Shown piece by piece: positions 46,177 to 55,090 of a stretch of DNA of 64,000 nt. Numbering within the stretch: position 1 is the stretch's first letter; each line of letters opens with the position of its first letter. The DNA comes from Variovorax paradoxus (GTDB lineage: Bacteria > Pseudomonadota > Gammaproteobacteria > Burkholderiales > Burkholderiaceae_C). The notes under the pieces are model-generated. The model searched no databases. It was not told the origin of the DNA and saw nothing but the letters and a program-made list of their open reading frames with translations. The stretch spans positions 1 to 64,000 of the forward strand of contig NZ_JAGGNW010000009.1 of assembly GCF_018614875.1 (NCBI RefSeq), read 5' to 3'. The translations under genes were made by a program, and so were the position numbers.

Positions 46177-47437
46177 TCGGCCGCAGGCGAAGTTCCTCGC
46201 CCTCCCGCACAAGTTCAGGGCCTTCGTCGCTGGCTTCGGCAGCGGCAAGACGTTCGTCGGCGGCGCTGGCCTGTGCCAACATGCATGGGAGTGGCCGAAG
46301 GTCAACAGCGGCTACTTCGCGCCAACCTACGCGCAGATCCGGGACATCTTCTACCCGACCATCGAGGAGGTTGCCTTCGACTGGGGCTTCTCGACCGACA
46401 TTCACGAGAGTAACCACGAGGTGTCGCTGTACGCGGGCACCCAGTACCGCGGCACCATCCTTTGCCGCTCGATGGAGAAGCCCGGCGAGATCGTCGGCTT
46501 CAAGATCGGTAAGGCGCTGATCGACGAGCTCGACGTCATGAAGGCGGCCAAGGCAGAAACGGCCTGGCGCAAGATCATCGCCCGCATGCGCTTCGTGCAG
46601 GACGGCATGAAGAACGGCATCGACGTCACTACGACGCCCGAGGGCTTCAAGTTCGTCTACCAGCAGTTCGTGAAGCTGGTGCGCGAGAAGCCGCACTTGG
46701 CCCATCTGTACGGCATGGTGCAGGCCAGCACCTTCGAGAACGGCAAGAACCTCCCCGAGGATTACATCTCCTCGCTGATGGCCAGCTACCCGCCTCAGCT
46801 GATTTCGGCCTACATCCGCGGCCAGTTCACCAACCTGACCAGCGGCAGCGTCTACCCGAACTTCGACCGGAAGCTGAACCACACGCCAGAGAGCATCAAG
46901 CCCGGCGAGGCGCTGCACATCGGGATGGACTTCAACCGATTGAACATGACGGCGGTCGTCAGCGTGATCCGCGACGGCCTGCCGCTGAGCCTGGCGGAGA
47001 TCACCAAGGGGCGCGACACCCCGGACATGGCGCGGATCATCAAGGAGCGCTACGTCGACAAGAACCACGCGGTGACCATCTACCCGGACGCGAGCGGCCA
47101 GAACGGCAGCAGCAAGAACGCAACGGAGTCGGACTTCACGATCCTCAAGGCGGCCGGGCTGACGCTCTCGGTGAATCCGTCGAACCCGGCGGTGATGGAC
47201 CGCGTGCTGACCGTCGATGCGATGACGCTGAATGCCGAGGGCGCGCGGCGCTGGAAGGTGAACACCGACGCTTGCCCGGTGCTCACCGAGGCGCAGGAAC
47301 AGCAGGCCTGGGGCGCGAATGGCGAGCCAGACAAAAGCACCGGACACGATCACCCGAACGACGCGATCGGCTACTTCCTGGTGAAGCGCTACCCCATCGT
47401 GAAGCGCACTGCGGAAGTCACCCCGCTCCGAATGTAA
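46154..47437 (+). CDS. terminase large subunit
   Basis: 427 residues; a TTG six codons upstream is an alternative start. The ATPase domain has A-G-F-G-S-G-K-T near residue 24 and a Walker B region K-A-L-I-D-E-L-D. The C-terminal RNase H-like nuclease domain begins around G-M-D-F-N and later has D-H-P-N-D-A-I-G-Y. It drives DNA packaging into the prohead with the DUF4055 portal that follows. Confidence 0.92.
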   Translation: MQASPKLNRPQAKFLALPHKFRAFVAGFGSGKTFVGGAGLCQHAWEWPKVNSGYFAPTYAQIRDIFYPTIEEVAFDWGFSTDIHESNHEVSLYAGTQYRGTILCRSMEKPGEIVGFKIGKALIDELDVMKAAKAETAWRKIIARMRFVQDGMKNGIDVTTTPEGFKFVYQQFVKLVREKPHLAHLYGMVQASTFENGKNLPEDYISSLMASYPPQLISAYIRGQFTNLTSGSVYPNFDRKLNHTPESIKPGEALHIGMDFNRLNMTAVVSVIRDGLPLSLAEITKGRDTPDMARIIKERYVDKNHAVTIYPDASGQNGSSKNATESDFTILKAAGLTLSVNPSNPAVMDRVLTVDAMTLNAEGARRWKVNTDACPVLTEAQEQQAWGANGEPDKSTGHDHPNDAIGYFLVKRYPIVKRTAEVTPLRM

Positions 47438-47447
47438 GGAACGCCGC

Positions 47448-48878
47448 ATGGCCCTCAAAGTACAAGATCAGAGCCCGGAAGTGGAGGCGATGGCGGCCAA
47501 CTGGCCTGTTGCCGAAGCCCTTCTCGGCGGCACCGCTGCCATGCGCGCCGCGGGGAAGGCATACCTTCCCCAGTGGCCGAACGAAGAACCGGAGAGCTAC
47601 AAGACGCGCCTGGGCGTTGCTACGCTGTTCCCGGCTTTCGGCCGCACCATCGGCGTGATGAGCGGCAAGCCGTTCTCCAAGCAGCTGACGCTGGCTGACG
47701 ATGTGCCGGCGAAGATCAAGACCTGGTGCGACGACGCCGACCAGCAGGGCAACAACCTGCACACGTTCTCGGCCGGCGTCATGGCCGAGGCGCTGGGCTT
47801 TGGGCTCTGCGGTGTTCTGGTGGACTACCCGCAGGTCGGCGAGGACGTGAAGACGCAGGCCGACGAGAAGAAGGCCGGCGTGCGCCCATACCTTGTGTTC
47901 GTTCGGCACGCGCAGATCCTGGGCTGGAAGAGCCAGCGCGCCGCCGGCGCCACTCGCCTGACCCAGCTGCGCATCGCCGAGACGAAGGAAGTGCCGGACG
48001 GTGAATTCGGCGTCAAGGAAGAGCCTCGCGTGCGGGTGCTTGAGCCCGGCAAGTGGGCGGTGTACATGCCCGGCGCGAAGAAGGAAGACGAATGGGTGCT
48101 GGAAACCGCAGGCACCACGACTCTCGATGTCATTCCGTTCGTCCCCTTATACGGCAAGAAGCTCGGCTTCATGTGCGGCGTCAGCCCGCTGCTCGACCTC
48201 GCGCACCTGAACGTGAAGCACTGGCAGAGCCAGAGCGACCAGGACACCATCCTGCACGTGGCGCGTGTGCCGATCCTGGCCATGATCGGTGCCGATGACA
48301 GCTCAAACCTGACGGTCGGCGCCTCGACGGCAGTGAGGCTGCCCCTGAACGCGGACATGAAGTTCGTGGAGCACACGGGTGCGGCCATCAGCGCCGGCGA
48401 AACCTCGCTGGAGAAGCTTGAAGCCCAGATGGTGCAGACCGGCGCGGAGTTGCTGGTCATCAAGCCTGGCGAGCAGAAGTCGGCCACGCAATCGAACAAC
48501 GACGCCGAGGCTAACAAGAGCGACCTGCAGCGCATCACCGAGAACGTTGAAGACGGCCTCGACCAGGTGCTGCAGCTGATGGCGATGTGGGCCAAGGAGC
48601 CGCAGGGCGGAAGCGCCAACCTCTTCAAGGATTTCGGGGCTGGCAGCCTGAGCGATGCCAGCGCGCAGCTGATCCTGGGTCTGCAGCAGGGCGGCCTCAT
48701 CACGAAAGAAACGGCGCTGCGCGAATACCAGCGCCGCGGCACCCTGGCGGCGGACATCGACCCCGAGACAGAGCTGGAGGCTGTCGCTGAAGAAGGCCCG
48801 GCGCTCGGGACGATGGAAGATCCGAACATTGACCCAGTGACCGGTCTGCCGAAGAAGCCTGATCCGGCCGCAGCCTGA
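47448..48878 (+). CDS. DUF4055 portal protein
   Basis: 476 residues with DUF4055-type features: F-P-A-F-G-R-T-I-G-V-M-S-G-K-P-F, then G-V-L-V-D-Y-P, and an acidic Gly/Pro-rich C-terminus. Position after the large terminase and before a head-morphogenesis gene fits a portal. Its stop overlaps the next ATG. Confidence 0.85.
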   Translation: MALKVQDQSPEVEAMAANWPVAEALLGGTAAMRAAGKAYLPQWPNEEPESYKTRLGVATLFPAFGRTIGVMSGKPFSKQLTLADDVPAKIKTWCDDADQQGNNLHTFSAGVMAEALGFGLCGVLVDYPQVGEDVKTQADEKKAGVRPYLVFVRHAQILGWKSQRAAGATRLTQLRIAETKEVPDGEFGVKEEPRVRVLEPGKWAVYMPGAKKEDEWVLETAGTTTLDVIPFVPLYGKKLGFMCGVSPLLDLAHLNVKHWQSQSDQDTILHVARVPILAMIGADDSSNLTVGASTAVRLPLNADMKFVEHTGAAISAGETSLEKLEAQMVQTGAELLVIKPGEQKSATQSNNDAEANKSDLQRITENVEDGLDQVLQLMAMWAKEPQGGSANLFKDFGAGSLSDASAQLILGLQQGGLITKETALREYQRRGTLAADIDPETELEAVAEEGPALGTMEDPNIDPVTGLPKKPDPAAA

Positions 48879-49990
48879 TGGCCACCGTCAACGATCTGCT
48901 GCTGGACGCTGAGACCGACCATGCCGTCAACCTGCAGCAGTACAGCGCCGGCGTTGTGCGGCGCATCATTGCCATCCTGAATCGAAGTGACGCGCAGATT
49001 GCCTCGGCGCTCATCCAGGCGCTCGGCCACGTCGACGCCACTTCATTCACTGTCGAGCGGCTGGAAGTGCTGCTCGGCTCAGTCCGGGCTTTGAACGCAG
49101 AAGCCTACGCCGCCATCGGCCGAGAGCTACCGCAGGAGATGCGAACGCTGGCTGCCTACGAGGCGAATTACCAGCTTGATTTGTTCCAGGCGACCATCCC
49201 TCAAGCTGTGCAGGCTCGGTTTCCCATTCGGGCGATCAGCGTTGAGCAGGCCTATGCGGCTGCGCTGAGCCGCCCCTTCCAAGGGCGCCTCCTGCAGTCC
49301 TGGGCGGGCGCCATCGAACCGACGCGCATGCAGCAGATCCGGAACACCGTGCGAGACGGCTTCCTGCAGGGCAAGACGACCGGCCAGATCATCCAGGCGG
49401 TGCGCGGCACTCGGGCGAAGGGCTACAGCGACGGGATCCTGAACCGAGGCCGCATCGAGGTCGAGGCGGTCGTACGAACGGCAGTCAGCCACACGGCGGC
49501 CGCGGCGCGCGAGGAGTTCTACCAGGCGAACACCGACGTGATCGCCTCCCTGAAATGGGTTTCCACGCTGGACACGCGCACGAGCGAGATGTGCAGGATC
49601 CGCGACGGCAAGCAGTACTCGACCGATCACAAGCCGGTCGGGCACTCGGTCCCATGGCTGCAGGGCCCCGGCAGGCTGCACTGGCGCTGCCGATCGAGCA
49701 GCGCGCCGATTACGAAGAGCTTTCGGGAACTCGGGATCGACATCGACGAGCTTGCGCCGACCGAGCGAGCCAGCATGGACGGCCAGGTGCCGGCGGAGAT
49801 GAGCTACGGCGACTGGCTGCAGAAGCAGTCGGCCAAGCGGCAGGACGAGGTTGTAGGCCCGACACGTGGCGCGCTGATGCGCCAGGGCAAGATGCCCTTC
49901 GACAGCTTCTACACGGCGCGCGGCGAGTGGATCGACCTGGACACTCTGCGCGCACGGGACGCGGTGGCATTTAAGAGGGCAGGGCTCTAA
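48878..49990 (+). CDS. phage head morphogenesis protein (SPP1 gp7/Mu gpF type)
   Basis: 370 residues. A helical N-terminal part is followed by the family core: T-A-V-S-H-T-A, T-L-D-T-R-T-S-E-M-C, R-D-G-K, and L-H-W-R-C-R, where Cys and His probably bind metal. Such minor head proteins join portal and prohead. Its ATG overlaps the portal stop. Confidence 0.85.
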   Translation: MATVNDLLLDAETDHAVNLQQYSAGVVRRIIAILNRSDAQIASALIQALGHVDATSFTVERLEVLLGSVRALNAEAYAAIGRELPQEMRTLAAYEANYQLDLFQATIPQAVQARFPIRAISVEQAYAAALSRPFQGRLLQSWAGAIEPTRMQQIRNTVRDGFLQGKTTGQIIQAVRGTRAKGYSDGILNRGRIEVEAVVRTAVSHTAAAAREEFYQANTDVIASLKWVSTLDTRTSEMCRIRDGKQYSTDHKPVGHSVPWLQGPGRLHWRCRSSSAPITKSFRELGIDIDELAPTERASMDGQVPAEMSYGDWLQKQSAKRQDEVVGPTRGALMRQGKMPFDSFYTARGEWIDLDTLRARDAVAFKRAGL

Positions 49991-50000
49991 AATAGGGCGA

Positions 50001-50201
50001 ATGTGGAACCTCATTCCTCGCCTGCCACGGCGCGCACCGATCAAGCCGGCGCGCGCATGGTTCTGGGTCTACAAGGACGCCAACGGCTGCACACTTCGAG
50101 TCGCGGCCGAGACCGAGGAGACGCCGGTAATGGGACGCTCTTGGGGTCTGCCCAGTAAGCAACTGCTGAATGTGGACGCCGAAGGCTGGCCAGTCAGGTG
50201 A
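50001..50201 (+). CDS. hypothetical protein
   Basis: 66 residues, begins MWNLIPRLPRRAPIKPARAW. AGGG lies just upstream and the stop overlaps the next GTG. No domain is recognised. Confidence 0.6.
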   Translation: MWNLIPRLPRRAPIKPARAWFWVYKDANGCTLRVAAETEETPVMGRSWGLPSKQLLNVDAEGWPVR

Positions 50202-50431
50202 AACTTAAGCTCGTTCCCGCGGCCACGCCGTCTCCAGCCGAGAAGGTCCGCCAGCGCGTGCGCGCGATGCCCAAGCCGGCCGCCATGCTGCAGTGCAACC
50301 GCTGCGGCGGCCGAGAATTGACCGAAACCCGTACCGGCGTGATGCTGAAGAACGGAAAACCCACCGGTGGCACCAAGCAGTTGTACTGCACCGCCTGCCT
50401 CCTCAAAGGTGATCGCGTCCTGATCGCCTGA
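50198..50431 (+). CDS. small zinc-ribbon protein
   Basis: 77 residues with a GTG start overlapping the previous stop (GTGA). Two pairs, C-N-R-C-G-G and C-T-A-C-L, form a likely zinc ribbon around residues 33-69. It may bind nucleic acid; its position within the head gene block is unusual. Confidence 0.7.
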   Translation: MKLKLVPAATPSPAEKVRQRVRAMPKPAAMLQCNRCGGRELTETRTGVMLKNGKPTGGTKQLYCTACLLKGDRVLIA

Positions 50432-50460
50432 CCTGAACACCGGCCGCAAGGCCACAAGAC

Positions 50461-50492
50461 AACCCGCCCCGGGCAGCCGCGGCGGGTTTTTT
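50461..50492 (+). terminator. intrinsic terminator inside the late operon
   Basis: AACCCGCC (50461-50468) and GGCGGGTT (50481-50488) form an 8-bp stem, followed by a T run. It lies between the zinc-ribbon gene and the scaffold gene. Confidence 0.8.
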
Positions 50493-50586
50493 CATGCCCA
50501 AAACGCGGATGCGGAGTAGGGCGCACCGGACCGGATGGTCCCTTCCGAACCGAGGGCGGATGCCCAAGGAAACAGCAAACTCAACC

Positions 50587-51345
50587 ATGAAACTGAAACT
50601 CACCCCCGAAGGTCACGCCGTTGTTCAAGACGGCAAGCCGGTCTACGAAACCGACGATGGCAAGGAAGTCGCATTCGACGCACCTGGCACTGTCGCGACG
50701 ATCTCTCGCCTGAACGGCGAGGCCAAAGGTCACCGCGAGCGCGCCGAGGCGGCCGAGGCAAAGCTCAAGCCGTTCGAAGGCATCACGGACGCTGCCGCCG
50801 CCATCAAGGCGCTGGCGACGGTCAAGAACCTTGACGACAAGAAGCTGGTGGATGCCGGCGAAGTCGAGAAGGTCAAGACCGAGGCAATCCGTGCCGTCGA
50901 AGAGAAGTACGCACCGATCGTGAAGGAAGTCGAGACGCTCAAGGGCTCGCTCTACTCCGAGAAGATCGGCGGCGCGTTCGCGCGCTCGAAGTTCATTGCC
51001 GACAAGGTCGCCATCCCGGCCGACCTGGTGCAGGCGAGCTTCGGCAGTCGCTTCAAGATCGAAGACGGCAAGGTCGTGGCCTATGGCGCAGACGGGAACA
51101 AGGTGTATTCGAAGGCAAGCCCCGGCAACGCGGCCGACTTCGAGGAAGCCCTGGAAATCCTCGTCGACCAATACCCGCACAAGGCTTCGATCCTCAAAGG
51201 GTCGGGTGCCAGCGGCGGCGGCTCAGGTGGCAGCAATCCTGGTGCTGGCGGCAAGAAGACCATCACCCGTGAGCAGTACGACAAGATGGACCCCGCAGCG
51301 AAAGCAGCGACGGCCCGGGACGCGAACACTGTGATCACGGACTAA
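50587..51345 (+). CDS. probable scaffold protein (DUF6651-like)
   Basis: 252 residues, charged and helical, with a Glu/Lys-rich coiled coil around residues 35-115 and a Gly/Ser-rich linker near the C-terminus. It directly precedes the major capsid gene, the usual place of the scaffold in P22-type head modules. The DUF assignment is from memory and tentative. Confidence 0.7.
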   Translation: MKLKLTPEGHAVVQDGKPVYETDDGKEVAFDAPGTVATISRLNGEAKGHRERAEAAEAKLKPFEGITDAAAAIKALATVKNLDDKKLVDAGEVEKVKTEAIRAVEEKYAPIVKEVETLKGSLYSEKIGGAFARSKFIADKVAIPADLVQASFGSRFKIEDGKVVAYGADGNKVYSKASPGNAADFEEALEILVDQYPHKASILKGSGASGGGSGGSNPGAGGKKTITREQYDKMDPAAKAATARDANTVITD

Positions 51346-51366
51346 ACCCTTTCCTCGCAATACTCC

Positions 51367-51410
51367 CCGGGCCGCCATGAGCGGCCCTTTCCATTTCTGA
51401 AAGGCCAATC
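51367..51410 (+). promoter_or_regulatory. hairpin plus ribosome-binding element before the capsid gene, copy 1
   Basis: A GGGCCGC / GCGGCCC stem followed by TTT, then CATTTCTGAAAGG and a short spacer to the capsid ATG at 51411. The same arrangement recurs before the tail-tube gene (55091-55142). Confidence 0.65.
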
Positions 51411-52565
51411 ATGGCAAACACTCTCACCGGGCTCATCCCCACCATCTACAACGCGCTGGACGTGGTCTCGCGGGAGCTCGTCGGCTTCGTGCCGGCCGTG
51501 TCTTCGGACATGACCTATGACCGCGCCGCGGTTGGCCAGACGGTCACCTCGCCGGTCGCTCCGGCCGCCACCGCAAGCGACATCACGCCAGCCGTGACGC
51601 CGCCGAACGACGGCGACCAGGTCATCGGCAAAGTCGACATGACCATCACCAAGGCTCGCCGCGTGCCGGTGCGCTGGAACGGCGAAGAGAAGCGCGGCCT
51701 GGACAACAACGGTGCCAGCTTCAACGTCATCTTCCGCGATCAAATGGCCCAGGCCATGCGCGCACTGGTTAACGAAGTCGAAGCCGACTTGGCCGCCCTG
51801 CACATCGCTGCATCGCGCGCCTACGGCACGGCCGGCACCACGCCGTTCGCGACCAACCTGGCGGACCCTGCGCAGATGCGCAAGATCCTGGCCGACAACG
51901 GTTCGCCCATGGGTGACCTGCAGTTGGTGATCGACACTTCGGCCGGCGCCGCGATGCGCACCCTCGCGCAACTGACCAAGGCCAACGAAGCCGACGACAC
52001 GTCGCTGCTGCGCCGCGGGGTGCTGCTCGACATCCATGGCTTCGCGATCCGCGAGTCGGCCCAGGTGAAGACCTCGGTCGCCGGTACCGGTGCGAGCGCG
52101 ACGACCAACACCGCAGGCTATGCCATCGGTGCCACGGTCATCACCCTGGCCTCGGCTGGCACCGGCACCATCGTTGCGGGCGACGTGATCACCTTCGCGG
52201 GTGACACGAACAAGTACGTGGTTGCCTCCGGCGACGCGGACGTGTCCAACGCCGGCACGATCACGCTGGCCGCTCCTGGCCTGCGCAAGGCGCTGGCTGC
52301 TTCGGCTGTGGCGATCACCGTCGTGGCTGCCGCTGCCCGGAACATGGCCTTCGCCCGCTCGGCCATCGCTCTCGCCACCCGCGCGCCGGCTCTGCCCCCG
52401 CAAGGTGACAGCGCCGTCGACCGCCAGATCGTCACGGACCCGGTGAGCGGCCTGTCGTTCGAAGTCGCGATGTACCCGCAGTACCGCCAGATGCAGTACG
52501 AGGTGTCGCTCGCCTGGGGCGTCGCGGCGGTCAAGCCGGCGCACATGGCCATCCTGCTCGGCTAA
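51411..52565 (+). CDS. major capsid protein, P22 coat-like
   Basis: 384 residues. The N-terminal V-S-R-E-L-V-G-F-V-P-A-V and the R-V-P-V-R-W-N-G-E-E-K stretch match the P22-coat-like family. An inserted beta-rich segment (about 230-300) looks like a surface domain. It is flanked by hairpins, so its message may be separately processed or terminated. Confidence 0.85.
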   Translation: MANTLTGLIPTIYNALDVVSRELVGFVPAVSSDMTYDRAAVGQTVTSPVAPAATASDITPAVTPPNDGDQVIGKVDMTITKARRVPVRWNGEEKRGLDNNGASFNVIFRDQMAQAMRALVNEVEADLAALHIAASRAYGTAGTTPFATNLADPAQMRKILADNGSPMGDLQLVIDTSAGAAMRTLAQLTKANEADDTSLLRRGVLLDIHGFAIRESAQVKTSVAGTGASATTNTAGYAIGATVITLASAGTGTIVAGDVITFAGDTNKYVVASGDADVSNAGTITLAAPGLRKALAASAVAITVVAAAARNMAFARSAIALATRAPALPPQGDSAVDRQIVTDPVSGLSFEVAMYPQYRQMQYEVSLAWGVAAVKPAHMAILLG

Positions 52566-52573
52566 TCCCGAGC

Positions 52574-52596
52574 GGCCCGGGGCTTCGGCCTCGGGC
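52574..52596 (+). terminator. hairpin after the capsid gene
   Basis: GCCCGGGGC and GCCTCGGGC pair (with one mismatch) around a TTCG loop, followed by TTTCT. The T run is short, so full termination is uncertain. Confidence 0.5.
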
Positions 52597-52621
52597 TTTC
52601 TCTCAACTCCGGAGAACCACC

Positions 52622-52867
52622 ATGAAGACCATCAAGATCAAGCCCTCGCACGAAAGCCAGGGCGATTTCGTCCTCATCAACGAAGAGGACTTCGACCCTT
52701 CGAAGCACGTCCTGCTGGACGGTGCCGCACCCGACGCGGGCGGCGAGAAGGCGATGACCGCGGCCGAGCTCAAGGAAGCGCTGACCGCCAAGGGCATCGA
52801 CTTCAAGGGCAACGCCAGCAAGGCCGACCTGCAGGCGCTGCTGGACGGTGCCGCACCCGACGCCTGA
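52622..52867 (+). CDS. HeH/LEM-domain phage protein
   Basis: 81 residues. The C-terminal part, M-T-A-A-E-L-K-E-A-L-T-A-K-G-I-D-F-K-G-N, is a HeH/LEM-type helix-extended-helix domain. L-L-D-G-A-A-P-D-A is repeated exactly at residues 31-39 and 73-81, encoded by a 26-bp direct repeat (52712-52737 and 52838-52863). Such proteins follow capsid genes and may decorate the head; function is not proven. Confidence 0.75.
   Translation: MKTIKIKPSHESQGDFVLINEEDFDPSKHVLLDGAAPDAGGEKAMTAAELKEALTAKGIDFKGNASKADLQALLDGAAPDA
52712..52863 (+). repeat. 26-bp perfect direct repeat
   Basis: The same 26 bases occur at 52712-52737 and 52838-52863, encoding the doubled L-L-D-G-A-A-P-D-A. The identity at DNA level points to a recent internal duplication. 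Confidence 0.9.
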
Positions 52868-52924
52868 ACGCATGAGCGAAGCGCCTGAACAGGGCGTTTC
52901 CCTCAGCGCTCCGAAAGCCACCCC

Positions 52925-53455
52925 ATGACCCTCATCGTCGAAGACGGCACCGGCAAGGCAGATGCCGAGTCGTATTGCTCGGTTGCGTTCGCCACCACCT
53001 ACCACGCCGCCCGCGGAAACGCCGCCTGGGGTGCGCTCGCCACCGACGCGCTCAGGGAGCAGGCGCTGCGGCGCGCCACCGACTTCATGGTCGAGGTCTA
53101 CCGCAGCCAATGGGCCGGGACGCGGCTGACGGTGGCGCAGGCGCTGGACTGGCCCCGGTACGACGTGCCGATGCGCGACGCGCCCGGCGGCTACGGATCC
53201 TGGCCAGCCTTCTACCCGCAGGACGACGTGCCGGTCGCCGTGCAGCGCGCGTGCGCCGAGCTGGCCCTGCGCGCGGCCAGCGTCCCACTGGCGCCCGACG
53301 TCGGCGCCCAGGTGACCGAGAAGAAAGTCGGCCCCATCGAGATCAAGTATGCCGAAGGCACGCGGCAGAGCACCTTCTTCCGTGCCGCAGACCTGCTGCT
53401 GCGCCCGTTCCTGATCAACGGCGGCGGCTCCATGATTCCGGTGGTGCGCGCATGA
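52925..53455 (+). CDS. head-tail connector (DnaT-like/gp6-like)
   Basis: 176 residues. The pattern Y-H-A-A-R-G-N-A-A-W, Q-A-L-R-R-A-T-D-F-M and A-L-D-W-P-R fits the DnaT-like head-completion family. Its position right after the capsid genes supports a connector. The stop overlaps the next ATG. Confidence 0.75.
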   Translation: MTLIVEDGTGKADAESYCSVAFATTYHAARGNAAWGALATDALREQALRRATDFMVEVYRSQWAGTRLTVAQALDWPRYDVPMRDAPGGYGSWPAFYPQDDVPVAVQRACAELALRAASVPLAPDVGAQVTEKKVGPIEIKYAEGTRQSTFFRAADLLLRPFLINGGGSMIPVVRA

Positions 53456-53877
53456 AGCAATTTCGGGCCTACGCTGATGCATGGCGGGGCGTGCGCTACG
53501 CCTACGTTCAGGTTCGAGTACTGCCCACGCGCAAGGCGATGTGTGCCGACATCGACGAATGTGGCTTCGGGCCCAGCGCTGGCGCCCACGGCCAATGCTC
53601 GGGGCTCACGCACTACAACCGAGCTGGCCGTATCACAGGCCGCTTCGCCTGCATCTGGCTCAACGCTGAAGACCTGAAGGCCAATGCTTCCGAGATCGTG
53701 ACGCATGAGTGCGTGCATGCTGGTATGCGCCACATGGCGAACCACAAGCTCAATGTCCACGCCGGCGGCTCTGATTGCGGCTCGTGCGGCGAGAACGAGG
53801 AAGCACTGGCTTACACAGTAGGCAGCCTCACGAAGCAGATCAACAACCGTCTGCACAAGCTCGGAGTGTTCGCCTGA
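53452..53877 (+). CDS. HExxH-motif protein in the connector block
   Basis: 141 residues. H-E-C-V-H in E-I-V-T-H-E-C-V-H-A-G-M is a zinc metallopeptidase signature near residue 86, and N-E-E-A-L-A-Y later could provide a third ligand. Several extra Cys (C-G-S-C-G) are present. The fold is not recognised. It is tightly nested: ATGA with the connector, and the next ATG overlaps its stop. Confidence 0.75.
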   Translation: MKQFRAYADAWRGVRYAYVQVRVLPTRKAMCADIDECGFGPSAGAHGQCSGLTHYNRAGRITGRFACIWLNAEDLKANASEIVTHECVHAGMRHMANHKLNVHAGGSDCGSCGENEEALAYTVGSLTKQINNRLHKLGVFA

Positions 53878-54245
53878 TGGCCTTCTACGACGAACTGGCG
53901 GCTGTGGCCGACGAACTGCTGACCGAGTTCGGCGCGCCCGCCGTGCTCACGCGCGTGACACCGGGCGCCTACGATCCGACCACCGGCGGCACGACGGGCG
54001 ACGTCACAACCACGTGGACCGGCACCGGTGCCAAGTTCGGCTACGAGCAGGATGCGATCGACGGAACGCTGATCCGGCAGGGCGACCAGCGCGTCTACTT
54101 GAGCACTTCCGGCATCGTGAACCCGCAGACGGGCGACACCCTGACCATCGGCGGCATCGTCTACAACGTGGTCGCCTCGCGGCCGCTGCAGCCGGCGCTG
54201 GTGTCGGTCCTGTTCGAGGTGCAGGTCAGAGGGGTGCTCCCGTGA
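53877..54245 (+). CDS. head-tail joining protein
   Basis: 122 residues, beta-rich after a short N-terminal helix (F-Y-D-E-L-A-A-V-A-D-E-L). Small proteins of this size precede the HK97 gp10-like gene and act as stopper. Assignment is by position and composition. Confidence 0.65.
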   Translation: MAFYDELAAVADELLTEFGAPAVLTRVTPGAYDPTTGGTTGDVTTTWTGTGAKFGYEQDAIDGTLIRQGDQRVYLSTSGIVNPQTGDTLTIGGIVYNVVASRPLQPALVSVLFEVQVRGVLP

Positions 54246-54646
54246 CCACCTTCGCCGTACAGCTGTCGGAGTTCGCCAAGAAAGCGGGCGCCAATGCCGA
54301 CCTGGTCGTGAAGAAGGTTGCCATCGACATCCTGGCGCGCGTGGTGATGCGGAGTCCCGTCGACACCGGCCGCTTCCGCGGGAACTGGCAATTGACGGTT
54401 GGCGCGCCGGCGAGCGGCAACCTGGCGACCGAGGACAAGGGCGGCGCGTCGACGGTCAACGCCGGCACCGCGGCGCTGGCCAGCTTTCAGGTGGGGCCGA
54501 CCATCTTCATCACGAACAACCTCCCGTACGGGCCTCGCCTCGAATACGAGGGCTACTCGAAGCAAGCTCCCTCTGGCATGGTGCGCGTTACGGTGTCCGA
54601 ATTCGAAGGCCTGATCCGCAAGGCGATCGGCGAGGTGAACGCATGA
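54242..54646 (+). CDS. HK97 gp10-like tail completion protein
   Basis: 134 residues with a GTG start overlapping the previous stop. The family pattern V-V-M-R-S-P-V-D-T-G-R-F-R-G-N-W and Y-G-P-R-L-E-Y-E-G-Y-S is clear. It joins head and tail. Confidence 0.85.
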   Translation: MTTFAVQLSEFAKKAGANADLVVKKVAIDILARVVMRSPVDTGRFRGNWQLTVGAPASGNLATEDKGGASTVNAGTAALASFQVGPTIFITNNLPYGPRLEYEGYSKQAPSGMVRVTVSEFEGLIRKAIGEVNA

Positions 54647-55062
54647 GCGAGAAGTTGATCCGCACCCTCTACGAAGGGCGCCTGAAGACATGGGCGGCCG
54701 CGCGCGTGCCGGCTCTAGTGGTCGCATGGGAAAACGTCACGATGACGCCCCCGACCGGCGCCTACCTGCGCGCTTTCCTGCTGCGCGGCGACACCACGAG
54801 CCGAGACCTCGCAGGCGACAACCGGCACCGCGTCGGCGTGTTCCAAGTGAGCATCAGCTGCCCACCGAATGCTGGGCCCGGCGCCGGCGAGAGCATCGCA
54901 GCCGAGCTCGACACCCTCTTTCCGATGAATCTGGTGCTGACCAGCGGGTCGTTCTCGGTGACACAGACCTCTCCGCTTCGCACGCGGCCGGCAATCGTCG
55001 ACCCCGACCGCTACACGGTGCCCGTCGACTTCGAATACCGGGCCGACACATACCCCACCTGA
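54643..55062 (+). CDS. DUF4128 tail terminator-like protein
   Basis: 139 residues. The pattern M-S-E-K-L-I-R-T-L-Y-E-G-R-L and Y-L-R-A-F-L-L matches DUF4128, structurally related to lambda gpU. It ends the tail tube and lies just before the tube gene. Confidence 0.8.
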   Translation: MSEKLIRTLYEGRLKTWAAARVPALVVAWENVTMTPPTGAYLRAFLLRGDTTSRDLAGDNRHRVGVFQVSISCPPNAGPGAGESIAAELDTLFPMNLVLTSGSFSVTQTSPLRTRPAIVDPDRYTVPVDFEYRADTYPT

Positions 55063-55090
55063 TTTCTCTCCCGCCCTTTCGTGGGCTTCT

